A stretch of 64,000 nucleotides of DNA from NCBI GenBank assembly GCA_024734495.1, contig JALMQS010000128.1, positions 17,601,079-17,665,078 of the forward strand, read 5' to 3'. The stretch's first letter is position 1; the number at the start of each line of letters is the position of its first letter. Under the pieces are notes generated by a model. It was not told the DNA's origin and searched no databases. It worked only from the letters and a program-made list of their open reading frames with translations. This stretch comes from Forficula auricularia. Lineage: Eukaryota; Arthropoda; Insecta; Dermaptera; Forficulidae. A program made the translations under genes and the position numbers. This document shows positions 46,601-57,659 of this stretch, one piece after another.

Positions 46601-47228
46601 ATATACTCTTATAATTTATTTTCTGGCTTCGTTACTACTCGCTCGTGGATTGATTTATAAAAGTAGAATAATAAAAGAGAAACACTTTGTTGGTTCATCT
46701 AACATTAATAGACAGATTTCTTTAACAACAAACAAACGAGAAATGTGATTAGTATTCATTAAGAAATAATAAGTATTTATTTATTAAAATAACGCTCTCT
46801 CTTTCTTTTTCTCTTTTGATTATAAAACCTCTTTTTTAACGTAAAAGGTTAATTTTTATGGTAAACGTCATAAAAATTAACTCCATAAAATATCAATTCG
46901 TTGTGCTGTTTACGTATCACGCAATTCTAATCCGTTCCTGAGATTTCTTACAAATGTTTGTTTTAAAAATAAAAATAAATATCTGGTGGTGTGTTTAGTA
47001 TATGCCATATGAGTTTGACTTTATCCACACTAATAACAATCAATATTAAAATTAAAAAGTAATATTAAAAGTGTATGGAATTTAAAGTAAATTTATTGAT
47101 AATATCTTGATATTATTATTTATTAGCATAACATTGTGACCGAATATAGGAGTTTTTTTTTTATTAAATATTACATTTTCATATTAATATTGTTAAAGGG
47201 ATTTTAAGATAATTAAAAATGATAATTT
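43692..47228. other. No gene seen
   Basis: AT-rich throughout. A balanced patch at 45000-45310 (gcgccagcctaaggcgcctg) gives a 68-codon frame with no recognised domain. A short hairpin occurs at about 46848-46885 (gttaatttttatg ... cataaaaattaac). Confidence 0.45.
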
Positions 47229-47342
47229 TGTTAAGGGAGAATGCTATGGGTTCTTGGTGAAACCTTTTAAATAAAGTAAAGAAAATTTTGAAAAATTTTA
47301 GAAACTTTTTAAAATTTAAAATATAAAATACTAGGTAAAATA
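47229..47342 (+). repeat. Direct repeat pair, unit 1
   Basis: 'gggttcttggtgaa', 'agtaaagaaaatttt', 'aaaatttaaaatataaaat' and 'actagg' occur in the same order at 48692-48800. The unit is about 110 bp, spaced 1.46 kb apart. Unit 1 directly precedes the palindrome at 47350. Confidence 0.6.
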
Positions 47343-47349
47343 ATAATAA

Positions 47350-47511
47350 TAATTAAGTAATGGAGAGGGATTCAGACAATGGGTAGCCTCTGCTGAATAA
47401 AAAACTCCCAATTATGGAAAACGTTTCGGCTTTAATTATTTTTTTTTAATTGGGAGTTTTTTATTCAGCAGAGGCTACCCATTGGCTGAATCCCTCTCCA
47501 TTACTTAATTA
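47350..47511. repeat. 65-bp-arm palindrome with GAAACG-bearing loop
   Basis: The left arm 47350-47414 and right arm 47447-47511 match as inverted repeats at 64 of 65 positions. The 32-bp loop reads, on the minus strand, AAAGCCGAAACGTTTTCC: a GAAACGTT like the hammerhead half-core, but CTGANGA is missing. The layout closely parallels the palindrome at 17463-17647, though the arm sequences differ. Confidence 0.75.
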
Positions 47512-48691
47512 TATACATATACAGCCATCAAAATTGTATCAACTTTATAATAATAATAAGCCGGTCAGGTGCGAGTCAGATTTGTATACCGAGCAATCTC
47601 ATATATATGGGAGGGGGATCAAGGGATTCCCCCCCCCCCCCCCATACATGTGACAGTTGAATTTTTCTTTTGATTTTCTTTCGAACCACATCCTATTACT
47701 ACATAGCTGTGTCTGAATTATGAATATTATCAAAATATCAATATAAAGTACGGATAGATGACGCTACACATAGTAAGTTATAAATGTTCTCTTATTCGTA
47801 AATTTTAATTTTTCTAGTTACATTAAAAAATTTAAAGCCGGCGATATTGAAACTTCAAATCCGTATACTAGTGGAATATTTTCCAGTCCAAATTTTACTG
47901 AAGATGAAAAGGAATTGTCACCTTCTAGGGAACATTGACTGTAAGCAAATGGCTTAACAGAAAGAAATACAGGCAGTAGTATACGCGTAAATGGTTATTC
48001 GAATTTAAGTTGTGTGAGCATTCCAAATTTAATAAATCCTTTTCTTACTCTATGGTATGCAACAAAATAATTAAGGGCAATCGAACACCTTTAAAAAGGC
48101 GTGATGAAAACAATATAATTTTTTTGACATCTAGTTGATCTACGAAAAAATGTTTTGTATTTCTGCAGATTGACAACTTCTGCCTACTAAATTTTTTAAT
48201 AAAAAAAATTGTTAATAATGAGGTTAATTTCGAATACAAATCTTTGTTTTGATAATATTATAAAAAGAATATTGAGATAAATTTTTTCTCATTATAAAAA
48301 AATTTATTTAACACAAAAACGATTTCAAGAAATAGAGTTGGAATTCTACACTAGTGCTTTTGTTATATTCTGTTGACTGCAAATAACTTTTTATTTTTTA
48401 CATTTATGAATAACTAATTAAATAGACTGTCAAATCTATTGAAAAATGTATCATTGGATTCATAAAAGTTGAATTATTGATATGTATAAATTTGTATAGA
48501 AGTTATAGCCCCTTTAAAATATCGGTCCATTTACTTTCATGTTAAAAGAACAATTTTAAATAATTTATTTCTCGGTATTGGGACAGAGGATCAACTTCAA
48601 ATTTCGGGAATAAATATTTAATACATCAATGATTCCATGGAAAAAATTTGAGAATTTTCTTATATAAATGAAAAACAGTCCCGAACCCCCT
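47512..48691. other. No gene; G/C run
   Basis: About 18 C bases at 47628-47643 follow 'gatcaagggatt'. The rest is AT-rich with no supported frame. Confidence 0.45.
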
Positions 48692-48800
48692 TAAGAGAGA
48701 ATGGTGTGGGTTCTTGGTGAAGCATTTTAAATATAGTAAAGAAAATTTCAAAAAAAATTTTTCGAAACTTTAAAATTTAAAATATAAAATACTAGATAGG
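48692..48800 (+). repeat. Direct repeat pair, unit 2
   Basis: Second copy of the unit at 47229-47342, with indels in the A/T runs. It is not followed by a palindrome, unlike unit 1. Confidence 0.6.
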
Positions 48801-48954
48801 CTTCACAAAAAAAATTTCAAAATTTTCTTTACTTTAAAACAATATAAATAAAATTAATTTTTCCTAAAAATAGAATGTGGTTCCTATAGATAAAGTTATT
48901 AAGAAAATTACGATAATTTAAAAAAAAAAATTCCAAGTCAAAATATCTTAATTA

Positions 48955-49125
48955 AAATTTGCAGCTTTTGTAGCTGAACACGATTTATCTTTTAAAGTGA
49001 TGGAACACTTGCCTCATTTAATAAACTCACTCTGTGCAGATTCTGACGTTGCCGTTGGTATTAAAGAAAGTAAAACGAAAATTACAAAAATAATAAATGA
49101 GAAAATAGGACCATATGTTACGAAA
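48955..49125 (+). pseudogene. hAT-like transposase relic, part 1
   Basis: The frame from 48955 reads FAAFVAEHDLSFKVMEHLPH, then LINSLCADSDVAVGIKESKTK. This matches the N-terminal side of the hAT-like transposase-derived proteins with DUF4371-type RNase-H folds (pattern: AEHNLSF...HL..LIK..CPDS.IA...K..RTK). It breaks off after about 50 codons. Part 2, carrying the following conserved block, lies at 50013-50256, so about 0.9 kb of unrelated sequence separates them. Confidence 0.65.
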
Positions 49126-49595
49126 ATCAACTGGACGACTTTCACATTTTCACTTATTTGAAATAATCGCGACACTCCTAATTTACACCCCCTTCCTTTA
49201 TTTCAATCGGATTAAAATTTATACACGACTAATAACTCATGACACTTTTTTTAAAGTAATCTCTTATTCACCAGATATTAGAAAAGTGTCTTTTTAGCAC
49301 TTGATTTAAAAATTATTCTCAAGGTTTAATTTAACGTAGGAAAAATACAACTAAATAAATAAGAGTACTCAAGATTGCCGACCTCGTAGCCAATCATGAA
49401 ATCATGGGTAATATACATAAAGCACGCTAAGTGTACACATTTATATGTCAGAAAGGTTAGCCTTAATAAATCAACTGGTGTGTTCACCACACGACTTTCA
49501 GATTTTAACTTATTTGAAATCACCGCGACACTCCTAATTTACACCCCCTTCCTTTATTTAATTCGGATTAAAATTTATACACGACTAATAACTAA
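49117..49595 (+). repeat. 115-bp direct repeats between transposase halves
   Basis: 'cgcgacactcctaatttaca', 'ccccttcctttatt' and 'cggattaaaatttatacacg' occur in the same order at 49165-49240 and 49522-49590, with further similarity on both sides, spaced about 357 bp. The two units are more alike than the surrounding sequence. Confidence 0.65.
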
Positions 49596-50012
49596 TGGCA
49601 GTTGATAAGTATACCAAGTAAATGACCGCTTTCTGTGTTCCGATTTCAACCAAAATCTTGATGTACTCCTTCTAGCCTATATTGAGCTTAAGTTTCGAAT
49701 TTTGTAGCTCTGAGACTTATGCTTGCGAAACGCAGAGGGGTACATACATACGTACAACGTACATACGCACTGACCAATGGATTTTTGACCTCCTTTTGAC
49801 CCCTGGGGACCACAATTTCCGGTTTTATGTCCTGAATCCGATTTCCAGCTATTAAGGGCATCCCTTCCACCTAAAAGTTACAAAATTAAATTAACTTTTT
49901 TCATCTCTGAGATACAAGGTCTCAAATAGTCAGGACCCAGACAGGCCATCGCAATAATTCGATATTATATTCTATGAATATAAATGTGAAAGTAAAAATT
50001 CTATCTCTTGTC

Positions 50013-50256
50013 AACACAACATTTTTATCAATAATCATAGACTAAACAAGGGACGTGTCTACTAAAAAATGTTTAGCTATATTGTTCATCCGAAATCAAA
50101 AAGTATGTGATTCATTTTTAGGATTAGTAGAATTAGATCATTATAGTTCTGCAGCGGGTATTTATCAAGTTTTAAGAGGTTATTTAGTTTCTGTGGGAGT
50201 TAATATAGAAAATCTAGCTGGATTCGATTTTTTAACCCATTACAGTACATTTTACT
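50013..50256 (+). pseudogene. hAT-like transposase relic, part 2
   Basis: The frame reads NTTFLSIIID-stop-TRDVSTKKCLAI, then KVCDSFLGLVELDHYSSAAG and IYQVLRGYLVSVGVNIENLAG. These are the conserved IIDE-T-D-ST block and the following F-GLVEL...A..I...L......G....L.G segment of DUF4371/hAT-type transposases. The Glu of the IIDE block is replaced by a stop. The catalytic remainder and C-terminal dimerisation domain are absent. No TIRs were found for it. Confidence 0.65.
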
Positions 50257-52379
50257 AAAATGAATAGTACATTCCAATAAAAGCCCGCCGCAGCACTGCT
50301 CTTTGCTTTTTGAATTCAATAATACTTCGTCCCGCCTACAGGATAGACAGGCAGTAGAAAAATGATATCTTCCAAAATACTTGAGATATCAAATTTGTTC
50401 ATATTTGTGCTTCATTAGGAGAAAATTAACCAATTTTTCAGAATTTTAATTTAAATATTTTAATGAAATTGGGCTGACACAAAAATAAAAAAATTGACTA
50501 CTTTGAGGCTCTTTCACACTGTCATATCAAAGCATTTTTTTATGTCTAATTCTACTTAAATGGATCTTTACAGGAATACTTTAAATTATATATTTTTTAT
50601 TTTTGAACTCATAAAAAGTTCGAACATTTCGAAAATATTATTCGGTTGAATTTTAACACGATTTTTGATTAAGCCAACAAGAACATGTTAAAAAAAGTCA
50701 GTAGTTTTCCAGAAAAATGGGACAACTTAAAAATAGTCGAAGGAAAAGGGTATTTTCGCAAGCTAATACTGAATGTAATATCTTAATTCTAGTTACCACT
50801 TTTAAAGATTAATCTCCATTGAAATAGGTGGATTCAATAAATATACATTTTGAAATAATTTATTGATTATTTTATTGTACTAAATAAATAGAGTACTTTT
50901 ATAAAAATAATAATTGATATTTAATAAATGTTATTTGAGGTTTTTTCATAAAATATCTGTATTTATTTAATAAAATAATATAGTAATTTTTATTTTTTAT
51001 TATTTGTCCAATATATAGAAGATAAAATAATGTGTTAGTAAATAATAAATAAAATTATAAAAGTATTTAAATAGTAATATGTTCAGTTGATAATAAATCC
51101 TGGTTTAAAATTTATTATCTCTGATATTTACTGTTTTTAAGCAATCATTACCGTAAATATACATCAGTCACACATACTGTATAGACAAATAGAATAATGA
51201 ATTTTGATGCTCTTATTCATCTCTGGAAATCACAAAGGTCGAATTTTTATTGAACTCTAACATAATTCGAGCTAGAATTGAAAAATTGAAAAATATAAAA
51301 CTTTAAAGTCCATTTCCAGAGATGCTATTTTATGGTAATACTTCACTTATTTTATACGTGAAAAGTTTTATTAAAAATATCATAGTCAATATATATAATC
51401 GATTGGTTTCTGATTTGACGAAATACATAATAATTTGCTCCAAATAGGATGATAAAAGCTAAGGAGATATAAATTGGTCTAGTAATTAATGGAGGTGAAC
51501 TGTAAAATGTCTGGTCAGTAATGTTTATTAAGCTGATCATTTTCCGGGGTAGTGGAGAGAACAATTGCTCTACCATAGTTAACTAATGACTCTCATGATC
51601 ACAAAAAGCACTATAAAAAATAGAGTAAAAGCACTGAAAGATCATTTTTTAATGCGATGGAAATCTTCACAGTCAAGTTGTTTTTGTTTTATTTTTTGTG
51701 ATTACAGAACAATGAAATAAGAGAATAAATCTAAGACATTTGAAGTAAAAATATATCTAATTTAATATAAATAAGAAATGAATTAAATGTACTTTTTTAA
51801 TTTAAAAATATTAATTTGAAAAGATGAACTGTTTTTAGTTTATAAAAAATTTTAAAACCGGCTGAATAGATAATAGGAAAAATTTCAATTATAAATACAG
51901 CTTTAAGGCTCATGAAAAAACTTTGTAAAATAAAAAACGTTTTTCACGACTCGGTACCACTTCTTGAAATTTTAGTGATTTGTCAATTTTTTAATCATAG
52001 AATGGGTATATTACAATTTATATAATATAATTGTGTTCGTAAAAGAAAATAAATTTGGGATTTTGGCAATTTTTGGAAATTTAAATTCTTTTTAGAGACA
52101 AATATGATAAAAATAACATATCAGTGAAAAGTATTTTATACGTATTCCGAAATTTAAGATAATATTTAAAATTCTTATGATATTTGATCAAAAATTTGGA
52201 AGAATACATGGTCACTTTGAAACTATTCCTATTTAAATAAAATCTATTAATCTTATAAAAATTAACTGATGTGGCTATCTACATTTCGTAAGATCTTAAA
52301 AACACCTATGCGAAAATTGGTCTAGCACTTTTTTCATGCTCGATTACATTACTTTTTTTTATGAGAGAAGGAGTTATGC
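50257..52379. other. No gene seen
   Basis: AT-rich. 50820-51120 is nearly all A/T. Confidence 0.5.
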
Positions 52380-52960
52380 CAAAGAGGTGCATCCCCTAAA
52401 GACTTGGGTTGGTCCCTCCATCGTGAAAAGAAGAAGATGAGAATTTTAAGAGCTGGGTAGGAATTAGGAATCGAATGTATCTGTGGGTGCGGGATTTAAA
52501 CAGCTGAAGGTTATAAGTCGCGGGGAAGACTGTACCTGGAAGCGACTCCAGTCTCTGGAGGTCATAAGGATAAATTAGTTGTCGAAAGCGCTGGTTCGAC
52601 TTTTATCTAATTTGACATCTAAGAGGTACTCAGCGTTCGAAAACCCCGTGTTTCTCGCAAAGAGGGCATTAAGGGGATAATTGACTCGACTGATCAGACA
52701 TCATTATAGTATCTATGGTATAGTACAGGGAAAGGACAGAAACGGCCTTACGATGAGCCAGGGAGTCGAGTGAGTTAGCTATGGCGAGGTATCCTATTAG
52801 TCTAATTGCTCGCTTCTAAATTGCATCCAGTGTGGCAAGAGAATGCTTGGAGGCCCTTCTCCTCAGATGAGAGCTGTATTCGAAACAGGGGTGAATTTGA
52901 GCCTTATACAGTGTGAGACTTGGCGTAAAATAGAGTCTATACCTAAATAGGAACCTAATT
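52380..52960 (-). pseudogene. LINE ORF2 C-terminal region, old copy
   Basis: The minus strand aligns with 11686-12478. Landmarks are 'tagtatctatggtatag', 'gatgagccagggagtcgag', 'attgcatccagtgtggcaag', 'gatgagagctgtattcgaaa' and 'caggggtgaatttg'. Frameshifts and stops are frequent. It lacks the 3' tail and the RT domain. Confidence 0.65.
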
Positions 52961-53524
52961 AACAAGATAATTCAAATTTAAGCTTGAACTCGATAGAATT
53001 AATGAAAAGAAAGTAATTGTAAAAAATATTTTCAAAGATCAGATTAGTTGTTAAAAAAATTTTATAGGAATTGAATTATCATGTATTTCATAAAAAATCT
53101 TAATAAATATTTTATTTACCACCTATGCCTGGTCAAAAACGTGAGACTCATCAATTTTAAGCAAAAATTTCAACATAAATTTTCTACTAATATCACAGAC
53201 AAAGTTTTTGCCAAAGTGATTATTTAACTTTGTGTAAGAAATGTTATAATAATTAATTTAATAATATTATATTAAAAAATAAATGAATGGGCATCTTTTG
53301 AATTTATCATATCCTTGCACCATTCCTCTAGAGATCCTAAATAGTTGCCGTGCTAGTCTAAATCGGATAAAGATTAAGTTTTAACCCTCCCCCCCCCCTT
53401 AATTTTTAGTCTATTTCAATCAAAATTGGAAGAAAAATTGACACTTTTTCAAGAGTCAGTACACACCATCCTTGCAGTTAATTAATAATTTTAAAAGAAA
53501 TTTAAATCTGATATTCATTTCGAT
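52961..53524. other. No gene seen
   Basis: AT-rich, with a C run near 53389-53399. Confidence 0.45.
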
Positions 53525-53636
53525 TTAATATTTTCTTAGCTAGAGTCAAAAGGCTGTTCCTAAAATAATAGAAATTAAGAAATTAATCTCTACTAGTCTT
53601 AAACAGGGGAATTAGGTTGGTCGAGTGTTTATAGAG

Positions 53637-54315
53637 CAGAAGTGGCCAACCTGCGGCTCGCGAGCCACATGTGGCTCTTTGAAGGATTATTTGTAGCTCT
53701 CGATATAAATTTCAAGACTTGAAATATTTAAAATTTTTCTGAATCCATTTGAAATTAACATACTTCAAGGTGAGTTTTCCATTTTCAGTATAATTATGAC
53801 CCAAAAAGCATCTGGAGAATTATAATTAATAGAAGAAGATCAAGCTCTACAATTAAAATATAAGTCGACGTCGATTACCGAATTTTGGAAATTTGTTCCA
53901 GAATCGATGTATCCTGAATTAAAAAAGGGTGCTTGTCGAATTATTTCAATATTCAGAACAACGTACTTATGTGAATCATTTTATTCCACTTTAAAATTCG
54001 TGAAATCCAAACACCGATCAGTATTAACTAACCAGCATCTCAAAGAATTACTTAGAAGTGCTGTCACCAATTACTATATTCACCAAATTTTAAAGAATTA
54101 TCAAGAGAAGTGAAATAAATGTGTTTAATTTTTAATATTTAAATTCAATACACATATTTTGTACTTTTATTTATGTTTTCAATAAATATAATTTCTGTAA
54201 ATTTTTTTTTAATATCTTCTTTGCATACCTTTTAAATACGTATTTAATTGCGGCTCGCGAAACATTTCAAATTTTGAAAAATGGCTCGGACTATCAAGTA
54301 GCTTGGCCACCCCTG
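53637..54315 (+). mobile_element. hAT element, 679 bp, nested in the SINE
   Basis: The 8-bp TSD TTATAGAG is exact (53629-53636, 54316-54323). The left end is CAGAAGTGGCCAACC and the right, on the minus strand, CAGGGGTGGCCAAGC; subterminal GGCTCGCGAGCC on the left and GGCTCGCGAA on the right. It retains the last exon-like part of a transposase (53907-54113) and little else, so it is an internally deleted, non-autonomous copy. The related end at 355-439 shows that the family is present elsewhere. Confidence 0.9.
53830..54113 (+). pseudogene. hAT transposase C-terminal fragment
   Basis: The frame 53907-54113 ends the transposase: YLCESFYSTLKFVKSKHRS followed by LTNQHLKELLRSAVTNYYI, the C-terminal dimerisation region of hAT transposases (CE-FS-L---K---R--LT--HL---L). 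The DNA-binding zinc finger and most of the RNase-H-like catalytic domain are missing. About 25 codons upstream (LQLKYKSTSITEFWKF) seem to belong to the same frame. It has its own stop codon (54111-54113) followed by A/T-rich 3' sequence up to the TIR. Confidence 0.75.
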
Positions 54316-55055
54316 TTATAGAGCATGCCTTCTAATCAAGCTAGCGCGGGTTCAAGCCTGGCTCGCTGCAAATATTTGACCGGCTATAATCTGATTCCTT
54401 CAGGGGAAGGCAAAGGGAAATCACCCTGTGAAAAATTTCCCCAGGAAAATTACAGTGGAGAGGATACTCTCCGCAGTAATCCCCGAAGCTCGGAAATCGA
54501 GTATGGCAATTGAAGAAGTCTTAAATCTGAATAAAGAGAGAACATTCATTCTATCCGTCCATTTTTTTTAGTTATTTTTCTCGATTATATTCTAATGAAA
54601 TAATCGCCCTCTCGCACAATTACTAAATAATTAAAATAGTGGAAACCTATTTACGCTAGAGACGTCCTTATAAGTAATTAATAATAAACTCAAATATAAA
54701 ATAAATTTCTTATTTATGCCTATATTATAACAATAACATTGCCTTAAAATTTCAATAAAATCATTAAAAAAAAATGATTCGTTTTGTGGATTTTTGTATC
54801 AGAGAAGCTAGAAAGCCCAAATCTAATCAGTTCAGCCTATTAGAAATACTTTTACAAGAAGAAACTTTCTACGACTTTTCGTTCATAAGCTCATAAGTTA
54901 TCATGGGTATCTGAATCCAATTAGACACAGAAAGAAACAAAAATCATGTTTGAACATGGTTTTCCTCCACGTTTCAGTTATTTTTAAGCACAATGAGCGA
55001 AAAACAATTTTGAAAATTTTTCCGTGAATTAAATATTAGGCTCTAATCAGCTCTT

Positions 55056-55229
55056 TTTTGGCTTTTCGGCCTTTCTAGCCATAAGCCATTTACGATACTA
55101 TTTATTATTTTTAAATTTGTCCCTACCCCGGGGGTCAGATTTTAGCCGGATGCCTCGAGTCGGATTCGAACCCGGGTCCACTTGGTTAGCAGGAAGACAC
55201 GCTACCGCCTAGCCTATCTGACCCCCCCC
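55056..55229 (-). mobile_element. tRNA-derived SINE, 174 bp (type S3)
   Basis: Exact 13-bp TSDs CTAATCAGCTCTT at 55043-55055 and 55230-55242. On the minus strand it starts with a G run and GTCAGATAGGCTAGGCGG (A box region). CCTGCTAA follows (anticodon-loop-like) and then CGGGTTCGAATCC (B box); the tRNA-like acceptor strand ATCTGACCCCC pairs with the start (GGGGGTCAGAT). The 3' part is short and AT-rich. It lacks the GACCGGCT core of the other SINEs, so it is a separate family. The 13-bp TSD marks a recent insertion. Confidence 0.85.
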
Positions 55230-55242
55230 CTAATCAGCTCTT

Positions 55243-56537
55243 AATCTCAATATAAAAATATAAAATTCATTGTTGTGTAATCTCATTTAAACAAAAAAAA
55301 GAATCTATTTAGTTCGTTTCAATATACAAGTAATTGGTACGCCCAAGAAGCAGACTACCTAGCCAATGAATTCACTGGATTATTTTTCATATATTGTGTT
55401 TAGAAATATCTGAATTGTGGATAAAACTAATTTTCAATGATCATTTATTTTTTTCTGTCTCTCTGAATTTCGAAAAATATGATAACTCCAGAACGGTAAA
55501 TGTTAGAAAGTTCATTCTGATGATAAAATGTATGTATCTTCAATGCGTATAACTAATTAAATTTTGGGGTCTCTGGCTTCAGAACTTAGGTTCATACCGT
55601 GTTTTCACTTTTTCTTCCAATTATGGTAAAATATTTAACTAATAAAGAGATTTCAATCTCAAATCAAAAGTCAATGTGATATATTCACAGCTCTCTGGAC
55701 GCTGTTGCAGCGAAATAATGTCTAAAATAAAACAGTTTGAAAGTAATATTATTTTCAAGTTATTGTGATGATAGACAGGCCGACTTAACATTGCCTTTTG
55801 GGGCTCTTTTCGGGCTCTCAGGAATACGATAATTTTTGGTAAGTATATAATCTTATTCAAATATTGAAAAAATGAAATTAAACATCTAGAAAAACTGGAT
55901 TTCCGAAAAAGGTATTTTAATACTTTAGTTAATCTTAAAGTAAAAGTCGCAAACTTTTGAATGGAAACTGATATAATGTTGTCTAATTTCTAATGAATGA
56001 AAAATTAAAATTCTAACGACAGAAATCTTTACTTGGCTATAAAACTGTTTACTTGGTTAAGTTACGAAGTAACTTGATTAAGAATCTAAGTAAAGTTTTA
56101 TCATCTTAATTTTATAATACATTCGCCATATATCCCTATAAATCGCCAGAGATACTCTCAGTTTCTTTTAAAATGTTTAGTCTTACAATGTTGTTCATAA
56201 AAATTAAATATTAAAATGAATATGAAACTTTTAAAAGTAAGATAAACACCCTTTAGGGTGGGTAGTAATGATGAAAAATCTACTTCAGCCTGGATTTTAG
56301 AGGGTCCCAAGTAGTCATTAAAGTTTGCCTTCTTTATTTCAAATAACTAACTGTGAAATATGTATTTGCCATATACTCTGACAAGTTAAAAGTATCCTAT
56401 TTATTCATGTTTCCAGATTCAAATGCTTCAAATAATTTTATTTAACTTGATTTATCTATCTGTTTGTCTGGTTAGAATCTTGTAGGCGAATTCAATCTCT
56501 AATACATTTCCACAGAAATCATTTTCTTGAAATTTAG
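55243..56537. other. No gene seen
   Basis: AT-rich; no supported frame or repeat. Confidence 0.45.
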
Positions 56538-57142
56538 TATACCGGGTGAGTTTTTTTATCTTGAGACAGTCTTATAACTCAAAAACAGTCCATTATATGA
56601 AAAAATGTTTCAAATAAAACTTTATTTAAATCAGGGGGGGGGGACTAAAGTACGCTATTGCTTGTCGACCTAGAACAAGCTTTCAAGGGTTTTTCGAGGT
56701 CAACCTCTGTTTTTAAATGGAAACCTATATGTTTCTGTACATATTCTGAATCTACAAAAAAAACTGAACAACTTTCATAAAAACTATTTTTTATACGACA
56801 TCAAATAATAAAAAAATATTAAATCAATTAAATCTCAAAAAAAAATTATAACAATCATTTTTAACAGTCATTCAACTTAATTATCAAATAATTAATATTT
56901 TTTATTATTTGATGTCGTATAAAAAATAGTACTAATAAAAGTTGTACAGTTTTTTTGGTAGATTCAGAATATAGAACTTCACTTCGAAATACCCTTGAAA
57001 GCTTGTTCTAGGTCGACAAACAATAGCATAGTTTAGTTTCCCCCCTGATATAAATAAACTTTTATTTGAAACTTTTTTTCATACAATTCACTATTTTTGA
57101 TTTATAAGACTGTCTCAAGATAAAAAAAACTCACCCGGTATA
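56538..57142. repeat. 605-bp foldback element with CCGGGTGAG termini
   Basis: The left arm (56538 to about 56821) and right arm (about 56893-57142) are inverted repeats over roughly 250 bp, starting TATACCGGGTGAGTTTTTTT. The left arm has an extra 40-odd bp (56697-56745, ggtcaacctctg onward) missing from the right. TA dinucleotides flank the ends, compatible with a Tc1/mariner-type target. The central 70 bp is A/T-rich. No transposase. Unlike the near-perfect palindromes elsewhere in the window, its arms have diverged clearly. Confidence 0.75.
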
Positions 57143-57154
57143 TTAGTATACTGG

Positions 57155-57659
57155 TGTTGGTGTTCCAAGTGTTTCTTGGAACACAAGCCCGGCACCTCAA
57201 AGGGGCTGTAGGCTGTAATAGGGATGTCGATTGTATTTTTGTTTTTGTTTTTTTCAAAAAATTTAAGAAAATTTGATTAGTTACAAATTTTAGTCTAGTT
57301 TACCCAGATTGTTTAGATACTTATATTTGTGACTTGATTGGATTGTTAGAGAAGTATTACTGTCTCGTAAAACCCAGAAAAGTATGTTTTAGCTTATATT
57401 CTTTTTTTTAAGTACCAATTTACTTGAGTAAATTGGAATAAGAGCATTCAATAATTAACATATCAAATAAAATACCTACTTTTTTCTACAAGTATGTTTT
57501 TTATCTCCATGTAGGAGCCCTAATATCTAGGATCGAAACACACAGACCAGTAGCTAAATTGCTATGGCACTGCACTAAGCTTTATTCTACTTAAAAGGTA
57601 CCTCTAAATAGATAATTCACAGTCCATGATAAAAATATTTTTTATTTTTGACTCTACAT
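57155..57659. other. No gene; small hairpin
   Basis: GTGTTCCAAG-tgttt-CTTGGAACAC at about 57160-57184 is a perfect 10-bp hairpin in a locally GC-richer stretch. The rest is AT-rich. Confidence 0.45.

Larger units (their letters stand above)
53604..54516 (+). mobile_element. tRNA-derived SINE (type S2), interrupted by a hAT
   Basis: Exact 9-bp TSDs AGTCTTAAA at 53595-53603 and 54517-54525. After removal of the nested hAT and one TSD, the SINE is 226 bp, close to the 228 and 220 bp of the other two. The head runs GGTTGGTCGAGTGTTTATAG (A box region) across the insertion to CTTCTAA (anticodon-loop-like, UCU) and GGGTTCAAGCC (B box). The body has TTTGACCGGCTATAATCTG, shared with the SINE at 58089, then a private 3' region. 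A tRNA-Arg(UCU)-like origin is inference. Confidence 0.85.
53525..54960 (+). repeat. Old dispersed repeat, family D, copy 3 (interrupted)
   Basis: 53525-53603 and 54526-54960 together follow family D copy 1: 'cctaaaataatagaaatt', 'tagtcttaaa' | 'gagagaacattcattctat', 'tatttttctcgattatattc', 'cattgccttaaaatttcaat', 'taagttatcatggg', 'gaatccaattagacac'. The break in homology coincides exactly with the SINE TSDs, so the SINE inserted into an existing copy. Confidence 0.6.

Noticed and set aside
55130..55228. Functional tRNA gene on the minus strand
   Set aside because: The tRNA-like part is flanked by a SINE body and 13-bp TSDs, and the anticodon arm pairs poorly.
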